DNA of 64,000 nt, taken from positions 24,058 to 88,057 of the forward strand of contig NZ_JAHBCL010000022.1 in assembly GCF_018390735.1 (NCBI RefSeq), read 5' to 3'. The first letter of the stretch is position 1. Each line of letters opens with the position of its first letter. Shown here one piece after another: positions 25,308 to 33,245 of the stretch. This stretch comes from Fusibacter paucivorans (GTDB lineage Bacteria > Bacillota > Clostridia > Peptostreptococcales > Acidaminobacteraceae). A program made the translations under genes and the position numbers. Under the pieces are notes generated by a model. That model was not told the DNA's origin. It did not search any database and saw only the letters and a program-made list of their open reading frames with translations.

Positions 25308-25631
25308 ATGGACGAGCGTATATTAAATGATGGCGATAAGAGGCTAACGGCAGTTAACGAGATGGCGGACGTACTGATTAGGCCAAAACTCAGAGAACAC
25401 AACGGCGATATGCACATTATCGGCATTGAAGATAACAGCCTAAAGATAAAATTGACGGGGGCTTGCAGCGGCTGCCCGCAGGCAGATTTATCCACCAAAG
25501 CCTTTATAGAAGCGACGTTGAAATCGCAGTTTGAGTGGCTTGAAAGCGTTGCAGTCATTCAGGATGTGAGCCCGGAACTCATTGATTTTGCAAAGGCAAT
25601 TTTAAATGGCAAAGTTGGGAAAGCTGAATGA
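25308..25631 (+). CDS. NifU C-terminal domain Fe-S scaffold protein
   Basis: About 107 residues, ATG at 25308 behind AGGAGGG. The core IRPKLREHNGDMHIIGI and KLTGACSGCPQADLSTK, with its CxxC, is the Nfu/NifU C-terminal domain, which holds a labile Fe-S cluster at a dimer interface and passes it to apo-proteins. Stop and start codons overlap by four bases (ATGA) with the next gene, so the two are translationally coupled. Confidence 0.88.
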   Translation: MDERILNDGDKRLTAVNEMADVLIRPKLREHNGDMHIIGIEDNSLKIKLTGACSGCPQADLSTKAFIEATLKSQFEWLESVAVIQDVSPELIDFAKAILNGKVGKAE

Positions 25632-25912
25632 CGGAAGATAAAAAGGTTAAGACGATCGGCGTCAAATTTTGTGGCGGGTGCAATCCAAAGTATGATCGAA
25701 AGGCCGTTTATCACCGTCTGCTTCATCTTTATGGTGAAGCGCATATTCGATTAGCAGATCCCAAAAGACATGATGCGATCCTCTGCGTTATATGCGGCTG
25801 CCCCAGCAAATGTGCTGCATACCGTGCATATCGCTATGATCGCATCGTTTGGATTGATTCTAATGAAGAAGCTGAAGGTTTACTGCTTAAATTCGGGGAT
25901 GCCCCAGAATGA
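25628..25912 (+). CDS. small Cys-rich protein with KFCGGCNP motif
   Basis: 94 residues with a CxxC in GVKFCGGCNPKYDR (near residue 15) and a second cluster ILCVICGCPSKC (near 52-62): six cysteines suited to binding an Fe-S cluster or metal. I recognise the pattern as a small clostridial conserved protein but know no function. Coupling to the NifU-like scaffold suggests a cluster recipient or chaperone. Its 3' end overlaps a minus-strand gene by 33 bases. Confidence 0.75.
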   Translation: MTEDKKVKTIGVKFCGGCNPKYDRKAVYHRLLHLYGEAHIRLADPKRHDAILCVICGCPSKCAAYRAYRYDRIVWIDSNEEAEGLLLKFGDAPE

Positions 25913-26104
25913 CGAATCATCAGATGCTGTGAAGGTTGTTTCTGAAGGCAGGGTGTCTTCTATCTGAATACCGTAGAAAGCAGCTTCGTCATGATAAGCA
26001 GTATACTGATCGTGCTTAAATTGCCGGCTGACTGTAAGACTCAACGCAATAAGGCAGAAAAGCAGGCTTAGCTCAATAATTGTACGTTTTTTTAGGTGTT
26101 GCAT
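25880..26104 (-). CDS. small membrane-anchored hypothetical protein
   Basis: 74 residues. Basic N-terminus MQHLKKR is followed by one hydrophobic segment (IIELSLLFCLIALSLTV, about 9-25) and a 48-residue acidic outside domain. A GAGGAG site is eight bases before the ATG and a good minus-strand sigma-A promoter lies at 26156-26184, so the gene is probably real despite overlapping the end of the Cys-rich gene. Function unknown. Confidence 0.6.
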   Translation of the reverse strand: MQHLKKRTIIELSLLFCLIALSLTVSRQFKHDQYTAYHDEAAFYGIQIEDTLPSETTFTASDDSSFWGIPEFKQ

Positions 26105-26133
26105 AGTGAATACTCCTCAGTTCTTGTAATGGA

Positions 26134-26184
26134 TAGGCCAATGCCTACGCAAATTATCATATAGTGGTTGGCCTAATAAGTCAA
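26134..26184 (-). promoter_or_regulatory. promoter with flanking perfect inverted repeat
   Basis: Minus strand: TTGACT (26184-26179), 17 bases, TATGAT (26161-26156). A perfect 8-bp inverted repeat TAGGCCAA (26134-26141) and TTGGCCTA (26168-26175) brackets the -10, one arm in the spacer and one at the expected start of transcription. The 34-base centre spacing is a little over three helical turns. This looks like an operator. Confidence 0.55.
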
Positions 26185-26195
26185 GATGGGATCAT

Positions 26196-27170
26196 TTAAT
26201 ATTTTGTGAAGTGTTTATAGCGAATATACCACATAGATGCAGGGATAACCGTTAGAAAGATGAGGGCTGTCGCTAGTAAACTTTGACCAATGATGGAATA
26301 ATAGGCTAGTTTGATACTGATATATCCTCCTGCCATAATGGCCAGTGGATGGGCATAATAAATGTGTTCAGTGGCGAGAGCAAACTGATGCGCCGTGGAT
26401 GAAAGCGGATGATTGGGAAGCCAATAAAAGAGAAATGCACATGCGGCTAAACTGTAAAAGGTATACAGCGAAGCCGCTCCCCATTGCGGCATTGAAATGC
26501 CAAAATCAATAGCGCCGATAAAAGTACCCGTGTAGATGAGGCCAAGCAAGAGTACTGCCACTGCTGAGAAGCGTTTATACTGATTGAGGTGATGCATGGC
26601 AAAACCAAATAGATAATAAGCGATATAGCTTATAAAGAGGCGGTCGCTATAGGGAATTGTCAAAAATCCGACTAAAAGCTGTAGAAATAATGACGCCAGC
26701 CAGAATGGCACGACGCCAAATTGGCGTGCGCCTTTGATGAGAAGCGGCGAAAAAATCGTCAACTGAATGAGAATGATCATAAAGTAGAGATGATAAACCA
26801 TATCGCCCAGTATGAGGTGTTTCAGATAAAATTGTGGTGAAAGCGGATATCCGGCGGTTTTTACGAATACGAGCATATAGAGAAGCGTCCAGAGTGCATA
26901 CGGCACAACGAGATGTTTTATTTTTTTGACATATCGTGCCGGCTGAAATGGTTTTGCAGGCTGGTATGCTAAAAACCCACTGATAAATATGAAAACCGGT
27001 ACAGAAGGTTTGGCGATTCTGTTGGCGAAGATGAAAACAAGCTGTTGAATACTCATCGGTCTTAGTGTTATCACCGGTGTTGCAGTGACGTGAATGACGA
27101 TGACGGCAAGACAGGCTACGATTCGCAATCGGTCAACTTTGGGATAGTATGTTTTTTTTGATTCGATCAT
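26196..27170 (-). CDS. acyltransferase 3 family membrane protein
   Basis: 324 residues with about ten membrane helices. The N-terminus RLRIVACLAVIVIHVTAT carries the conserved Arg and His of the Acyl_transf_3 family, and SVPVFIFISGFLAY follows in helix 2-3. Such enzymes O-acylate sugars, peptidoglycan or surface polymers, taking the acyl group across the membrane. AGGAGG lies nine bases before the ATG. Its own promoter lies at 27298-27326. Target polymer unknown. Confidence 0.87.
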   Translation of the reverse strand: MIESKKTYYPKVDRLRIVACLAVIVIHVTATPVITLRPMSIQQLVFIFANRIAKPSVPVFIFISGFLAYQPAKPFQPARYVKKIKHLVVPYALWTLLYMLVFVKTAGYPLSPQFYLKHLILGDMVYHLYFMIILIQLTIFSPLLIKGARQFGVVPFWLASLFLQLLVGFLTIPYSDRLFISYIAYYLFGFAMHHLNQYKRFSAVAVLLLGLIYTGTFIGAIDFGISMPQWGAASLYTFYSLAACAFLFYWLPNHPLSSTAHQFALATEHIYYAHPLAIMAGGYISIKLAYYSIIGQSLLATALIFLTVIPASMWYIRYKHFTKY

Positions 27171-27297
27171 GCGATTTCAGCCTCCTTTGCCCAGTGATTA
27201 ATCGAATATACCTGCACCTATAACAGGTCCATTTCATAGATCAGTCAGCCCTGTAATTTACTGATTTTCAGCAGGCAATACGTGGGTTTCTCGTGCT

Positions 27298-27326
27298 ATT
27301 ATAGCATATGCGCAAGAGGGCGTGAA
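27298..27326 (-). promoter_or_regulatory. sigma-A promoter of the acyltransferase
   Basis: Minus strand: weak -35 TTCACG (27326-27321), 17 bases, consensus TATAAT (27303-27298). Confidence 0.55.
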
Positions 27327-27349
27327 ATAAATAGATATAAAAATAGGTA

Positions 27350-27378
27350 TAAAAAAAACACCAACAGCATGTCGGTGT
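27350..27378 (-). terminator. orphan minus-strand terminator
   Basis: Read on the minus strand, ACACCGAC-ATGCT-GTTGGTGT (27378-27358, one G-U) is followed by eight T residues (27357-27350). No minus-strand gene ends here. It may end an unannotated small transcript starting between 27380 and 27540, where only a poor promoter (TTAAAC, 17 bases, TACAAA) is visible. Confidence 0.55.
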
Positions 27379-27552
27379 CCAAAGTTATTTGCAGTTCCGG
27401 GGTCGTACAAACTGGGTTTGTATGTTGAAACTGAAATTAGTTTAAGCTGGATTTCTTAACGTGAGCTTTTCTATTTCTTAAATTTTTCTAAAATTGATGT
27501 GTGCCTTAGTTGATACATGAAAACTTTCCAGAAGGACTTCGGAACGGATGTG

Positions 27553-27581
27553 TTGACAAAAAGATCAAATCATACTATATT
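27553..27581 (+). promoter_or_regulatory. sigma-A promoter of T-box/proS
   Basis: Consensus -35 TTGACA (27553-27558), 17 bases, -10 TATATT (27576-27581), immediately upstream of the T-box leader. Confidence 0.85.
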
Positions 27582-27587
27582 ATAAAA

Positions 27588-27820
27588 AAACGCATATGAA
27601 GGCATTGAAAAGGCCAGTAGATTGCGGCGCACGGATAGAGAGGATATTCACCGGCTGAAAGGTATCCCGTAAGCGAGCAATTGAACCCTACCTTGGAGCT
27701 TGCAGAAAATCTGCACGGGTCATTCCGATATAAATGTTCAAGTGGTGTGCTTAAGTGCACACAATTAGAGTGGTACCGCGAACCTTCGTCTCTAGCTTTG
27801 GCAGACGAGGGCTTTTTTAT
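27588..27820 (+). promoter_or_regulatory. T-box riboswitch, proline-specific
   Basis: The leader carries the T-box sequence AGAGTGGTACCGCG (27767-27780), which pairs with the tRNA acceptor end. An intrinsic terminator follows: CCTTCGTCT/AGACGAGGG, about 27783-27811, then TTTTTT. Stem I includes GAACCCTACCTTGGAG (27683-27698). The specifier is CCT (27687-27689), or CCC one base earlier. Either way it is proline, matching the downstream gene. Uncharged tRNA-Pro would stabilise the antiterminator and switch on proS. Confidence 0.93.
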
Positions 27821-27858
27821 TTTCAGAAAAAGTGTATGTAAAAAAATGAGGAGGCAAC

Positions 27859-29307
27859 ATGGCTACAAAAGATTCAAAAGCATTTGTCAAAGACATCACG
27901 CCAATGGAAGAAGATTTTGCCCAGTGGTATACAGATGTCATTCGAAAAACAGATCTCGTAGATTATTCTCCCGTCAAGGGCTTTATGGTCATTAAACCCT
28001 ACGGCTATGCTCTGTGGGAAAATATTCAACAGTTTTTGGACCGACGTTTTAAAGAAACGGGGCACGAAAACTGCTATTTCCCATTACTGATTCCAGAAAG
28101 TCTGCTTAACAAGGAAAAAGAGCACGTTGAGGGCTTTGCGCCAGAAGTTGCATGGGTAACACACGGGGGCAGTGAACCGCTCGGCGAACGCCTTTGTGTC
28201 AGACCGACTTCTGAGACGATTATTTGTTCCATGTATTCGAAATGGCTGACTTCTTATCGGGAATTACCATATCTCTACAATCAATGGTGTTCTGTCGTCA
28301 GGTGGGAGAAAGCAACACGTCCTTTCCTCAGAACATCGGAGTTCCTGTGGCAGGAAGGCCATACGCTGCATGAGACGGCAGAAGAGGCACAAAAAGAAAC
28401 ACTTCAGATGTTGGATATCTATCGTGAAATGGCAGAAGACCTTCTGGCGATTCCAATGGTCGTCGGTCGAAAATCAGATCGTGAGAAGTTTGCAGGTGCA
28501 GAGGCGACTTATACCATTGAAGCACTGATGCACGATGGCAAAGCGCTTCAATCCGGCACTTCGCATAATTTGGCGCAGCATTTTACCAAGGCGTTTGATA
28601 TTACGTACCAAGGTAGAAACGGCGACCTTGAAAACCCTCATCATACTTCTTGGGGCGCGAGTACGCGTCTGATTGGCGGCGTCATCATGGTACACGGCGA
28701 TAATCGAGGTTTGGTACTGCCGCCTAGATTAGCACCAATACAAGTCGTCATCGTACCAATTGCGCAGAAAAAACCAGGCGTGCTTGAACGTGCAGAAGCA
28801 CTAAAAAATGAATTAATTGCCGCTGGCATCCGCGTCAAGCTTGATGACAGCACCAGCAATTCGCCTGGATGGAAATTCAATGAATATGAAATGAAAGGTG
28901 TGCCGCTCCGTGTCGAAATTGGGCCTAGAGATATTGAAAATGGCGTCGCCATGGTAGCAAGGCGCGATAACCATGTCAAAGAAAGTTATGCACTCGAGGG
29001 CTTTGCAGCGCAGATGCAGACACTTTTAGACCAAGTTCACGGCGACATGCTCGAACGTGCGCGTGCGAGCAGAGATGAGAAGACGTTTACATTTGAAACC
29101 TACGAGGAGTTTAAGCAAAAGATGGCTGAGACGCCGGGCTTTGCCAAAACGATGTGGTGCGGCGATGAAGCATGCGAAGCCAATGTCAAGGCGGATACAG
29201 GCGTAACCATTAGATGTATTCCTTTTGAACAGGAAAACCTCGGTGACACATGTCCATTCTGCGGCAAGCCTGCTAAAGAAATGGTTTATATGGCGAAAGC
29301 TTATTAA
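27859..29307 (+). CDS. proS: prolyl-tRNA synthetase, archaeal/eukaryotic type
   Basis: 482 residues, class II synthetase that charges tRNA-Pro. Motif 2 ([22 protein letters not shown]) and motif 3 ([21 protein letters not shown]) are clear, followed by the anticodon-binding domain (about 290-400) and a C-terminal zinc-type domain with Cys in WCGDEACE and DTCPFCGKP. It lacks the inserted editing domain of the longer bacterial form. GAGG lies 8 bases before the ATG, and the gene is controlled by the T-box directly upstream. Confidence 0.97.
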   Translation: MATKDSKAFVKDITPMEEDFAQWYTDVIRKTDLVDYSPVKGFMVIKPYGYALWENIQQFLDRRFKETGHENCYFPLLIPESLLNKEKEHVEGFAPEVAWVTHGGSEPLGERLCVRPTSETIICSMYSKWLTSYRELPYLYNQWCSVVRWEKATRPFLRTSEFLWQEGHTLHETAEEAQKETLQMLDIYREMAEDLLAIPMVVGRKSDREKFAGAEATYTIEALMHDGKALQSGTSHNLAQHFTKAFDITYQGRNGDLENPHHTSWGASTRLIGGVIMVHGDNRGLVLPPRLAPIQVVIVPIAQKKPGVLERAEALKNELIAAGIRVKLDDSTSNSPGWKFNEYEMKGVPLRVEIGPRDIENGVAMVARRDNHVKESYALEGFAAQMQTLLDQVHGDMLERARASRDEKTFTFETYEEFKQKMAETPGFAKTMWCGDEACEANVKADTGVTIRCIPFEQENLGDTCPFCGKPAKEMVYMAKAY

Positions 29308-29318
29308 AGTGACAATTT

Positions 29319-29373
29319 AAGATCAATTCAGCATCAATTCAACATCAATTCAATATTGATTCAATATTGATTA
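29319..29373. repeat. five tandem 11-base units, ATCAATTC / ATTGATTC
   Basis: Directly after proS, five consecutive 11-base units share the pattern ANNATCAATTC. The first three carry ATCAATTC (29319-29351). The last two carry the partly inverted ATTGATT (29352-29373). The period is about one helical turn. The inversion lets the array fold back on itself. It lies just before a bidirectional terminator. Confidence 0.7.
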
Positions 29374-29402
29374 AACATGACTATATTAATATGAAGAGAA
29401 TA

Positions 29403-29443
29403 TAAAAAGACGCGGGCAGGCAATAATCTGTCGGCGTCTTTTT
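29403..29443. terminator. bidirectional terminator between proS and LysR gene
   Basis: Stem AAAAGACGC/GCGTCTTTT with an internal GGCAGG-type extension (about 29405-29442), A-run before and T-run after. Confidence 0.8.
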
Positions 29444-29520
29444 TAATACGCAGAATAGATGAATTTTTTGAAAGTAGATCAGCATTTAACGCAATACATA
29501 TTGATGATGGATCGCCAAAT

Positions 29521-30522
29521 TTAAAATTGCATCGTTGAAACTTGCTGATACAATAAATCATTACTGTGTCGATTGATATGGGTCCGATATAATTGAAACA
29601 CTTTGTAAGCAATATCAATAAAATCTTTTGTATATTCTGGAAGGGTATAATCCGTTCGATAAACGAGAGACAGCACATTTTCGTCCATATCATCACGTAT
29701 GGGAAAAATGTGAAAAGAATCCCCCAAGCTATCTATTTCACGCGTGTTCTGATAGAGTGCAACCGGTGAAAAAATACCAACGCCATACCCTAATTTTGTT
29801 AACTGGTAGAGTAAATCCTGTGATTCTGCTTCAAAGGCAAAATGCGGATTGATGCTGTATCCGGAAAAGAGACTGTTGAGACGTTTGCGCAAACGGTTGG
29901 ATGAACATAATGTAATGAGCGGCAGATAGGCAATATCTTTTAAATCGGCGCCCTGCTCGAATTTTTGCATCATTTTACGCCAATTATTAGGGAAGCTTCT
30001 CTGTAAAAAATCTTGAGACATGCAACATTGCATTTGTTCACGGGCCAACTCGATGAACTGCTGATTGTGCGTTGCAGGAATATCAATACCAACATAAAGG
30101 TCAATTTTACCAGACTGCAAAAGTTCCTGAAATTTGTCGCTGTTGCCGTCAACGAGTTTGATCGAAACGTTCGGGTAAGTTTGATGGTATTGACTTAAAA
30201 TCATCGGAATAAAAATTTTGCCGCGAAGGCGTGAAATCCCAATGGTGAGGTGTGCATAGCAATCGGCGCTGATATCTGATAATTTTGAACGCAGACACTT
30301 TTCGGAAGTCAGAATTCTGTTGCCATAATGAACAAATTGTTCGCCGCCTTGTGTAAGGCGCAGCGTGGGTTTTCGCTCAAATAACTGGATGTTGTACTCG
30401 CTTTCCAAACGTTTGATATGACCGCTTAGAGCCTGTTGGCTGATATACAAACGTTCTGCGGCGCGTGTGAAATTCATTTCTTCAGCAGTGACTAAGAAAT
30501 ACTCAATGCTCTTTAAGTTCAT
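29521..30522 (-). CDS. LysR family transcriptional regulator
   Basis: 333 residues. The N-terminal winged helix is at 1-60 (SIEYFLVTAEEMNFTRAAERLYISQQALSGHIKRLE), followed by a linker helix and a two-lobed periplasmic-binding-type effector domain from about 90 to 300. The ATG has GGAGG about eight bases upstream. It is divergent from the HD-domain/TctCBA/catabolic operon, the usual arrangement for the regulator of such an operon. The inducer is probably the transported organic acid or a breakdown product. Confidence 0.92.
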   Translation of the reverse strand: MNLKSIEYFLVTAEEMNFTRAAERLYISQQALSGHIKRLESEYNIQLFERKPTLRLTQGGEQFVHYGNRILTSEKCLRSKLSDISADCYAHLTIGISRLRGKIFIPMILSQYHQTYPNVSIKLVDGNSDKFQELLQSGKIDLYVGIDIPATHNQQFIELAREQMQCCMSQDFLQRSFPNNWRKMMQKFEQGADLKDIAYLPLITLCSSNRLRKRLNSLFSGYSINPHFAFEAESQDLLYQLTKLGYGVGIFSPVALYQNTREIDSLGDSFHIFPIRDDMDENVLSLVYRTDYTLPEYTKDFIDIAYKVFQLYRTHINRHSNDLLYQQVSTMQF

Positions 30523-30872
30523 TTGTACCCTCCAATTTAAATGGGGTTATTACTTGGAAGTACGACATTAAAATATAATAGTTTGTGCTTTAATAATTAT
30601 AACAGATAATTAACAGATAAATCAATATGCCGCAATTCGCTAAAATGTGTATACTTCAAATCTGCTGAATAGAAATTGCATACATGTTAAAAACTGGTTT
30701 GTATTTATTGGTAAACAATCTTTTGGTTGTTGGGCGGGTAATTTTTTACTGTTGGGAATAGCGCGAAAACTCCATTAATATTAAATTGTATCATCCAAAT
30801 GATTTGAAAATCACAAGGGTCATTGTATTTTCACGGTATGATATCTCAAAATTTACAGGAAGGAGGGCATCT
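30523..30872. promoter_or_regulatory. divergent control region, LysR gene and TTT operon
   Basis: A 350-base A/T-rich region. A possible plus-strand promoter is TTGCAT (30676-30681), 17 bases, TTGTAT (30699-30704). ATAC/GTAT half-sites (around 30651-30704) could be LysR-type boxes, but no clean T-N11-A site stands out. No reading frame here is convincing. Confidence 0.4.
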
Positions 30873-31421
30873 TTGAAAAAAGAAGTAATTTATGCATTAT
30901 TTCCAGAGTTAATGGAAATTGAAGACGAAACTTTGAGAGCTGCTAGTGTACTGGCGTTTCAGCTGGCGATTGAAAAAGGCGGTTGGCGAGAAGATACCGT
31001 TGAATTGGTTCCAGTGACGGTTAACTGGAAGATGTGTAAACGCAATTTGATCAATCATATTCATGATGTGACGAAAACATGCATTGACAATTATGAAAAT
31101 CTTCATCCATTGTATGCAGCCAATGGCATTGCTTTTGATCGTGATATTATCATTGCAGGAGCACTGCTTCACGATATTGGAAAGTTCCTGGAGTTTACTT
31201 TGGAAGATGGAAAACCTGTCTTAAATAAAGAGGCGTCTTTAATGCGACATCCACTATCCGGTGCGCTGCTTGCGGCACAGGCGGCATTACCGGAGAAAAT
31301 TGTTCATCTCATTGCGATGCATTCTTTTGAGGGTGATCAGTCAAAGCAAAGTGCAGAGTCTGCATTTGTACGATCAATTGACGATTTTGTCTTTAAATGT
31401 ACAGTCTTTGGCATACACTGA
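30873..31421 (+). CDS. HD/HDIG-domain phosphohydrolase-like protein
   Basis: About 182 residues. I choose TTG 30873, with AGGAGGG five bases upstream; an ATG at 30786 has no site. Metal-binding histidines and aspartates are visible in NHIHDVTKTC, ALLHDIGKFLEF (the HD pair), RHPLSGALLA and AMHSFEGD. HD-domain proteins hydrolyse phosphoesters of nucleotides, but the substrate here is unknown. As the first gene in front of the tripartite transporter, it may tune uptake or catabolism. A 220-base gap follows. Confidence 0.78.
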   Translation: MKKEVIYALFPELMEIEDETLRAASVLAFQLAIEKGGWREDTVELVPVTVNWKMCKRNLINHIHDVTKTCIDNYENLHPLYAANGIAFDRDIIIAGALLHDIGKFLEFTLEDGKPVLNKEASLMRHPLSGALLAAQAALPEKIVHLIAMHSFEGDQSKQSAESAFVRSIDDFVFKCTVFGIH

Positions 31422-31644
31422 TGAAACGACAATAAAGGGATCAGTCATTATCGTTTTAAACAAATCATGGCTTTCTAAATGCAACAGTGATTAGGTATGG
31501 GAGCCTAGTGACAGCAAGTAGAAGTCGGTTTTTGCGAAAAAATAATGGTTGTTTCCTTAAGTATGAAGGGTTTAAAAAAGCATTGTGTAGCATTGGCACT
31601 ACCAAGAAAAACGTGTTGAGTAAATGAAAACGGGAGGCAAAAAA

Positions 31645-32667
31645 ATGAAAAAAATATTTTTAATTGTTCTTGTCGTACTTACAGCAATGGCTTTAATGGC
31701 ATGTGGGGATACTAAACAAAGTGAGGCGCCGGCAGCAGAGCCCGCAACTCAAGCATCTACAGAATCGACATCTACGGAACAGGAACCTGAAGAGGCATTT
31801 GAATGGCCAACGCGTCCGGTTAATGTAACGGTAACGGCTTCTGCAGGCGGTTATACCGATATTATGATAAGAAAAATGGGAGAAGCTTTTCAAGAAGCTA
31901 CGGGGCAGCCTTTTGTCATTACAAATGTATCCGGTATGAGCGGGTATGAAGCTGGCAGAACTGCAGAGCCAGATGGCTATAACTTCAGCACAGCATCGAC
32001 ATCGCTGCTCACGTATAAACCAATGGGAACTTTGAATTTTACTTGGGATGCTTATGAACCGGTAGCATTATTGGGCATGGATGACACGATGGGCATCGTT
32101 GTAAATGCAGATTCACCATATCAGACAATTAACGAGTTATTTGATGCGATTGAGGCTAATCCGGACAGTATCATTTGCGGTTCTTCAATGACGGGATTCC
32201 CTTATTATTGGCGTCTGGCACTTCAAGAGTCACTTGGCTTTGAGATTTACAGTGCTTCTATTGGTGATACAGCTGAGCGTAATGTCTCATTGATTGGCAA
32301 CCAAGTTGACTGTATTATTACACCTTATGCAGCGGTTAAAGCCTATGTAGAATCAGGTGATTTTAAAGTTTTGGCGATTGCAGCAGAAGAGCGCAGTATT
32401 ATGTGCCCAGATGTACCGACGATGTTGGAATGCGGCTATGATTTCACATTTTCAAGTCAATTCGGTTGCTTGATGGCGCCTATTGGGACGCCTGTAGAAG
32501 TACTCGAAGCGTGTAATGAAGTGTTTAATCAAATGTTCAGTGATGAAGCAAAGGCCAAAGAGTTTAAAGAACTTGGCTATGCCGTTTATCCCGGATACGA
32601 TTTGGATGCCATTGATGCATTCCTGACGAAAGGTCAAAGTGATATTGAAAAATGGGCGACTGAATAA
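31645..32667 (+). CDS. tctC: tripartite tricarboxylate transporter substrate-binding protein (TctC family)
   Basis: About 340 residues. The lipoprotein signal peptide MKKIFLIVLVVLTAMALMAC ends in lipobox LMAC, followed by an acidic/Thr linker to residue 55. The mature part has the TctC pattern (WPTRPVNVTVTASAGGYTDI, then ITNVSGMSGYEAG, DVPTMLECGYDF and FGCLMAPIGTPVEV). It captures a carboxylate outside the cell and passes it to TctA/TctB. The start at 31645 follows GGGAGG. The ligand cannot be read from sequence. Confidence 0.9.
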   Translation: MKKIFLIVLVVLTAMALMACGDTKQSEAPAAEPATQASTESTSTEQEPEEAFEWPTRPVNVTVTASAGGYTDIMIRKMGEAFQEATGQPFVITNVSGMSGYEAGRTAEPDGYNFSTASTSLLTYKPMGTLNFTWDAYEPVALLGMDDTMGIVVNADSPYQTINELFDAIEANPDSIICGSSMTGFPYYWRLALQESLGFEIYSASIGDTAERNVSLIGNQVDCIITPYAAVKAYVESGDFKVLAIAAEERSIMCPDVPTMLECGYDFTFSSQFGCLMAPIGTPVEVLEACNEVFNQMFSDEAKAKEFKELGYAVYPGYDLDAIDAFLTKGQSDIEKWATE

Positions 32668-32699
32668 GAAGCTTAAAATTTGATTGGCAAGGTGGCTTA

Positions 32700-33242
32700 A
32701 TGAAAACAATCAACATATTTACTTTAAAAACTGTCAAATTCTTATATCAATATGCAAGCATCGTCATTGGCGTTGTCCTCTTAATTGTTTCAAGTGTGAT
32801 GATGTATTTTACCAAAGATATTACGGTTGTGTCGAATGGGCTAACATCAATCGATAATGCCGTCTTTATGCCAAGAGTCGTCTTTGGTGCGTTAATTCTG
32901 TTGAGTCCTTTTCACATCGTTGCCGGTGTTCGTCGCATTAAGACGAACATAAGCAACGGTCCAAGCGATGAAGAATTTGAGGAGATAGCAAATAAAACAC
33001 TTCGCTCTTTGACGGCGTTGCTGTTACTCATTGTCTATGTTTGGTTAGTGGGCAAGCTTGGTTTTATTATTTCTGCTATTCTATATCTTTTTGCAGCAAT
33101 GATGTTTATGACAAAGAAAGAAAATCGAAAACCCATCCTATATGTGGTGGTATCTGCAATTTTAGTGATTATTGTTTACTACTGTTTCAAACATTATTTA
33201 TACATTAATCTGCCAAATGGGATTTTGAAAGGGGTGTTTTAA
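32700..33242 (+). CDS. tctB: tripartite tricarboxylate transporter small membrane subunit (TctB family)
   Basis: 180 residues with four membrane helices (about 15-37, 58-78, 102-122, 145-168) and a charged loop between helices 2 and 3. Size, topology and position between TctC and TctA identify it; TctB sequences are poorly conserved. It lies 32 bases after tctC and 3 bases before tctA. Confidence 0.82.
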   Translation: MKTINIFTLKTVKFLYQYASIVIGVVLLIVSSVMMYFTKDITVVSNGLTSIDNAVFMPRVVFGALILLSPFHIVAGVRRIKTNISNGPSDEEFEEIANKTLRSLTALLLLIVYVWLVGKLGFIISAILYLFAAMMFMTKKENRKPILYVVVSAILVIIVYYCFKHYLYINLPNGILKGVF

Positions 33243-33245
33243 GCG

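Noticed and set aside
24977..25558. Long minus-strand reading frame opposite the NifU-like gene
   Set aside because: Half is antisense to a clear NifU-C gene, and the rest has no ribosome site or family resemblance.
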